A stretch of 39,818 nt of DNA, taken from Lachnospiraceae bacterium. Lineage in GTDB: Bacteria > Bacillota > Clostridia > Lachnospirales > Lachnospiraceae. The first letter of the stretch is position 1, and the number at the start of each line of letters is the position of its first letter. The stretch lies in the NCBI GenBank assembly GCA_016281335.1, contig JAEEIK010000137.1, positions 1 through 39,818 of the forward strand, read 5' to 3'. Of this stretch, positions 38,036 through 39,818 are shown one piece after another. A program made the position numbers and the translations under genes. The notes below the pieces were generated by a model. The model saw only the letters and a list, made by a program, of their open reading frames with translations. It did no database searches and was not told the DNA's origin.

Positions 38036-39818
38036 TCACCACACAGGGTAAAGCTTAATGGTCTTGCCCTTATCCGGTATCAGTCTTTCAAGTGATACCG
38101 TCTCTCCGGGCCTTACTGCCACTTCACTTCCGCCCTTAACTATGCTCCAGCCCTTAAGTGTATGTCCTTCGCATTCCAGCTCGGAGCCTTTTGCTGTCAG
38201 CATGCCGCCTTCATAGGATATCTTTTTCTCATCCTTTGTAAGTTTGATCTTTCCTTTTACTTTCACACCGTCTACCTTCTTGGGAACTTTATATGAGATG
38301 GTGTATTTTATCGGAGTGAACTTTGCTTCCAGCGTTATCTGCGGATTCTTCTTAAAGAACTTCGGTGTCAGGCTTTTTACTTTTTTACCGTTCATATACC
38401 AGCCTTTGAAGGTATAGCCCTTCTTATGCAGTTTTATGAGCTTTGCTTTCTTGCCTGATTTGTTTATCGTAAAGAAAGGTCCTGTTTCCTCTGCTCCGTT
38501 GGATATAAAGGTTACTGCGGAATTCACCACTTCATCCGTTAACTTGGAGACATCTGTATTTGGCTTGCCGCTCTCGGACTTCCATGTAAGCTTTCCGCCG
38601 TAATCCTTGCACTTATCTTTTGTCCATGACTTATCTCCGTCAGGATAGAAGGCTTCTGCCTCATCATTGTAAAATGCATTATCTCCTATATTCGGCGCCT
38701 TTCCCTGAAAATGGATCTTCTTAAGAGCGTAGCAGTCCTGGAATGACCAATCCCCTACATCCTTTACTGTTCCGGGGATAAATACCTCATACAGTCTGCA
38801 CCAGTCCTTGCTGCTGTTCTTATCACGATCCACTCCGAATAAGCAAGCGGGAATATGTGTCACTCCGGAAGTAAAGTTCACGGTAAAGCCATCCCCCACT
38901 TCCACACCGGCGTTGTAGAATACCGCTCTGTTGTCAGTATAGCGGCAGTCTTTAAGCTCCTTGGACTTAATGGTCACATTCTTCAGTCCCGTACAGTTTT
39001 TGAAAGTTGCATATTCAAGTGTAACAAGCGACGCAGGCAGTGTGACCGTAGTTAAAGCCGTACAGTCCTCAAATGCACTGACACCGATATACGTGATACC
39101 TTCGGGAAGGTTTATTTCCGCCAGAGCTGCTGCGCCATAGAAACAGCCTTCCCCCATTTCCTCGACAGCTTTGAAGTCTGCAGGGTACTTAGTCAGTCCT
39201 GTATTCGAGAATGCCCAGCTTTCCATGGTTTTGACAGCCGAACCTCCTTCAACTTCCTTGAGATCCCAGCAATTTGTGAAAGCTGTGTTGCCTATCTCGG
39301 TAACGCTGTCCGAAATGACAAGCTTTGATATCTTGCAATAATTCTTGTTGCTGTTCTTATCATAAACATTTGTATAGAACATAAATGCCGGAATACGCTT
39401 CACTCCGGAGCCGAAGGTAACCGTCATTCCGCTGGGTGCTCCTGCATTGTAAAATATCATTCTTGAATCTTCATAGCGGGTAACATCCCTGAGCTCTGCA
39501 CAATTGATATTTAACGTCGTGAGCGCGGTACAGTTTTTGAAAACACTTTGGGCCGTTCTTAATAGTGTTGCGGGAAGCGTAACGCTTTTCAGAGCCAGAC
39601 AATCCTCAAAAACACGAGGTCCCAAATCAGTAAGTCCTTCGGGAAGATCGGCTTCAGCCAATGCATATGCACCATCGAAACAACCTTCGCCCATGGTCTC
39701 AACAGCCTTGAGGGATGCGGGATACTTAGTCAGACCTGTATTCGCGAATACCCAGCTTTCCATGGTTTTGACAGCTGAGCCTCCTTCAACTTCCTTAAGA
39801 TCCCAGCAGTTGGTGAAA
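38036..39818 (-). CDS. BspA-like leucine-rich-repeat surface protein, 5' end outside the window
   Basis: The frame is open to the window edge and encodes at least 594 residues; the ATG at 39763 is internal. Repeated LRR_5 (BspA/TpLRR) units are visible, such as LPEGLTDLGPRVFEDCLALKS and LPASLVTLEYATFKNCTGLK. A larger unit of 179 aa is duplicated: MESWVFANTGLTKYPASLKA and MESWAFSNTGLTKYPADFKA start 537 bases apart. The C terminus carries InlB-type B repeats (GYTFKGWYMNGKKVK; GHTLKGWSIVKGG) ending in LYPVW, with no sorting motif. Such proteins are usually secreted adhesins. A terminator follows at 37981-38021. Confidence 0.88.
   Translation of the reverse strand, partial: FTNCWDLKEVEGGSAVKTMESWVFANTGLTKYPASLKAVETMGEGCFDGAYALAEADLPEGLTDLGPRVFEDCLALKSVTLPATLLRTAQSVFKNCTALTTLNINCAELRDVTRYEDSRMIFYNAGAPSGMTVTFGSGVKRIPAFMFYTNVYDKNSNKNYCKISKLVISDSVTEIGNTAFTNCWDLKEVEGGSAVKTMESWAFSNTGLTKYPADFKAVEEMGEGCFYGAAALAEINLPEGITYIGVSAFEDCTALTTVTLPASLVTLEYATFKNCTGLKNVTIKSKELKDCRYTDNRAVFYNAGVEVGDGFTVNFTSGVTHIPACLFGVDRDKNSSKDWCRLYEVFIPGTVKDVGDWSFQDCYALKKIHFQGKAPNIGDNAFYNDEAEAFYPDGDKSWTKDKCKDYGGKLTWKSESGKPNTDVSKLTDEVVNSAVTFISNGAEETGPFFTINKSGKKAKLIKLHKKGYTFKGWYMNGKKVKSLTPKFFKKNPQITLEAKFTPIKYTISYKVPKKVDGVKVKGKIKLTKDEKKISYEGGMLTAKGSELECEGHTLKGWSIVKGGSEVAVRPGETVSLERLIPDKGKTIKLYPVW

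Overview
The window looks like a chromosomal segment from a Clostridia member, most likely a Lachnospiraceae relative (Butyrivibrio-like). This rests on moderate GC, strong AGGAGG-type ribosome sites, the ylxM-ffh-rpsP-khpA-rimM-trmD order, a sensor/GGDEF/EAL protein of the type common in that family, a FusA2-type EF-G paralogue and a BspA-like leucine-rich-repeat surface protein. The placement is inference from gene content; no 16S or database search was possible. Nearly all genes are on the minus strand, apart from one four-gene plus-strand island at about 13.0-17.8 kb.

Layout from left to right. (1) 1-3.4 kb: a run of small enzymes comprising two GNAT acetyltransferases, three P-loop kinases (one chloramphenicol-phosphotransferase-like) and a SAP-domain protein. 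(2) 3.5-9.7 kb: a pair of fused ABC exporters with unusual N-terminal PH-like domains, one with a zinc ribbon and the other with a C-terminal DUF1854 domain, followed by hflX. (3) 9.9-12.8 kb: a P-loop kinase/GNAT fusion and an ABC-F ribosome-protection-like protein whose leader carries a short upstream ORF running into an intrinsic terminator. Seven copies of a short REP-like hairpin (conserved loop AACCGTCC) lie between genes in regions 1-3. (4) 13.0-17.8 kb, plus strand: an unknown protein, a coiled-coil AAA+ ATPase, a vWA-like (DUF7192-like) protein and a short TelA-like protein. (5) 17.8-26.5 kb, minus strand: one tightly packed operon of EF-G-like GTPase, GGDEF/EAL phosphodiesterase, a 160-aa unknown, a structured non-coding segment, a reverse transcriptase and lacZ. 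(6) 26.8-31.6 kb: a complete oligopeptide ABC importer operon. (7) 31.6-37.9 kb: ylxM-ffh-rpsP-khpA-rimM-trmD followed by a NatA/NatB-type ABC exporter where rplS would be expected. (8) 38.0-39.8 kb: the C-terminal part of a BspA-like repeat protein that runs off the window.

The most notable candidate is in region 5. The 158-nt gap just upstream of the reverse transcriptase contains a perfect 16-bp inverted repeat (22044-22059 / 22172-22187) enclosing several smaller hairpins. This is the arrangement expected of a retron msr-msd RNA with a1/a2 arms. The RT carries YSDD and a VTG tripeptide, but it lacks an obvious retron NAxxH motif, so it may be a retron-like or otherwise unassigned RT. It is translationally coupled to a beta-galactosidase rather than to a recognisable toxin or effector. 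The second candidate is the plus-strand AAA+/vWA-like/TelA-like island, which resembles stress or conflict modules of the Ter/MoxR type.
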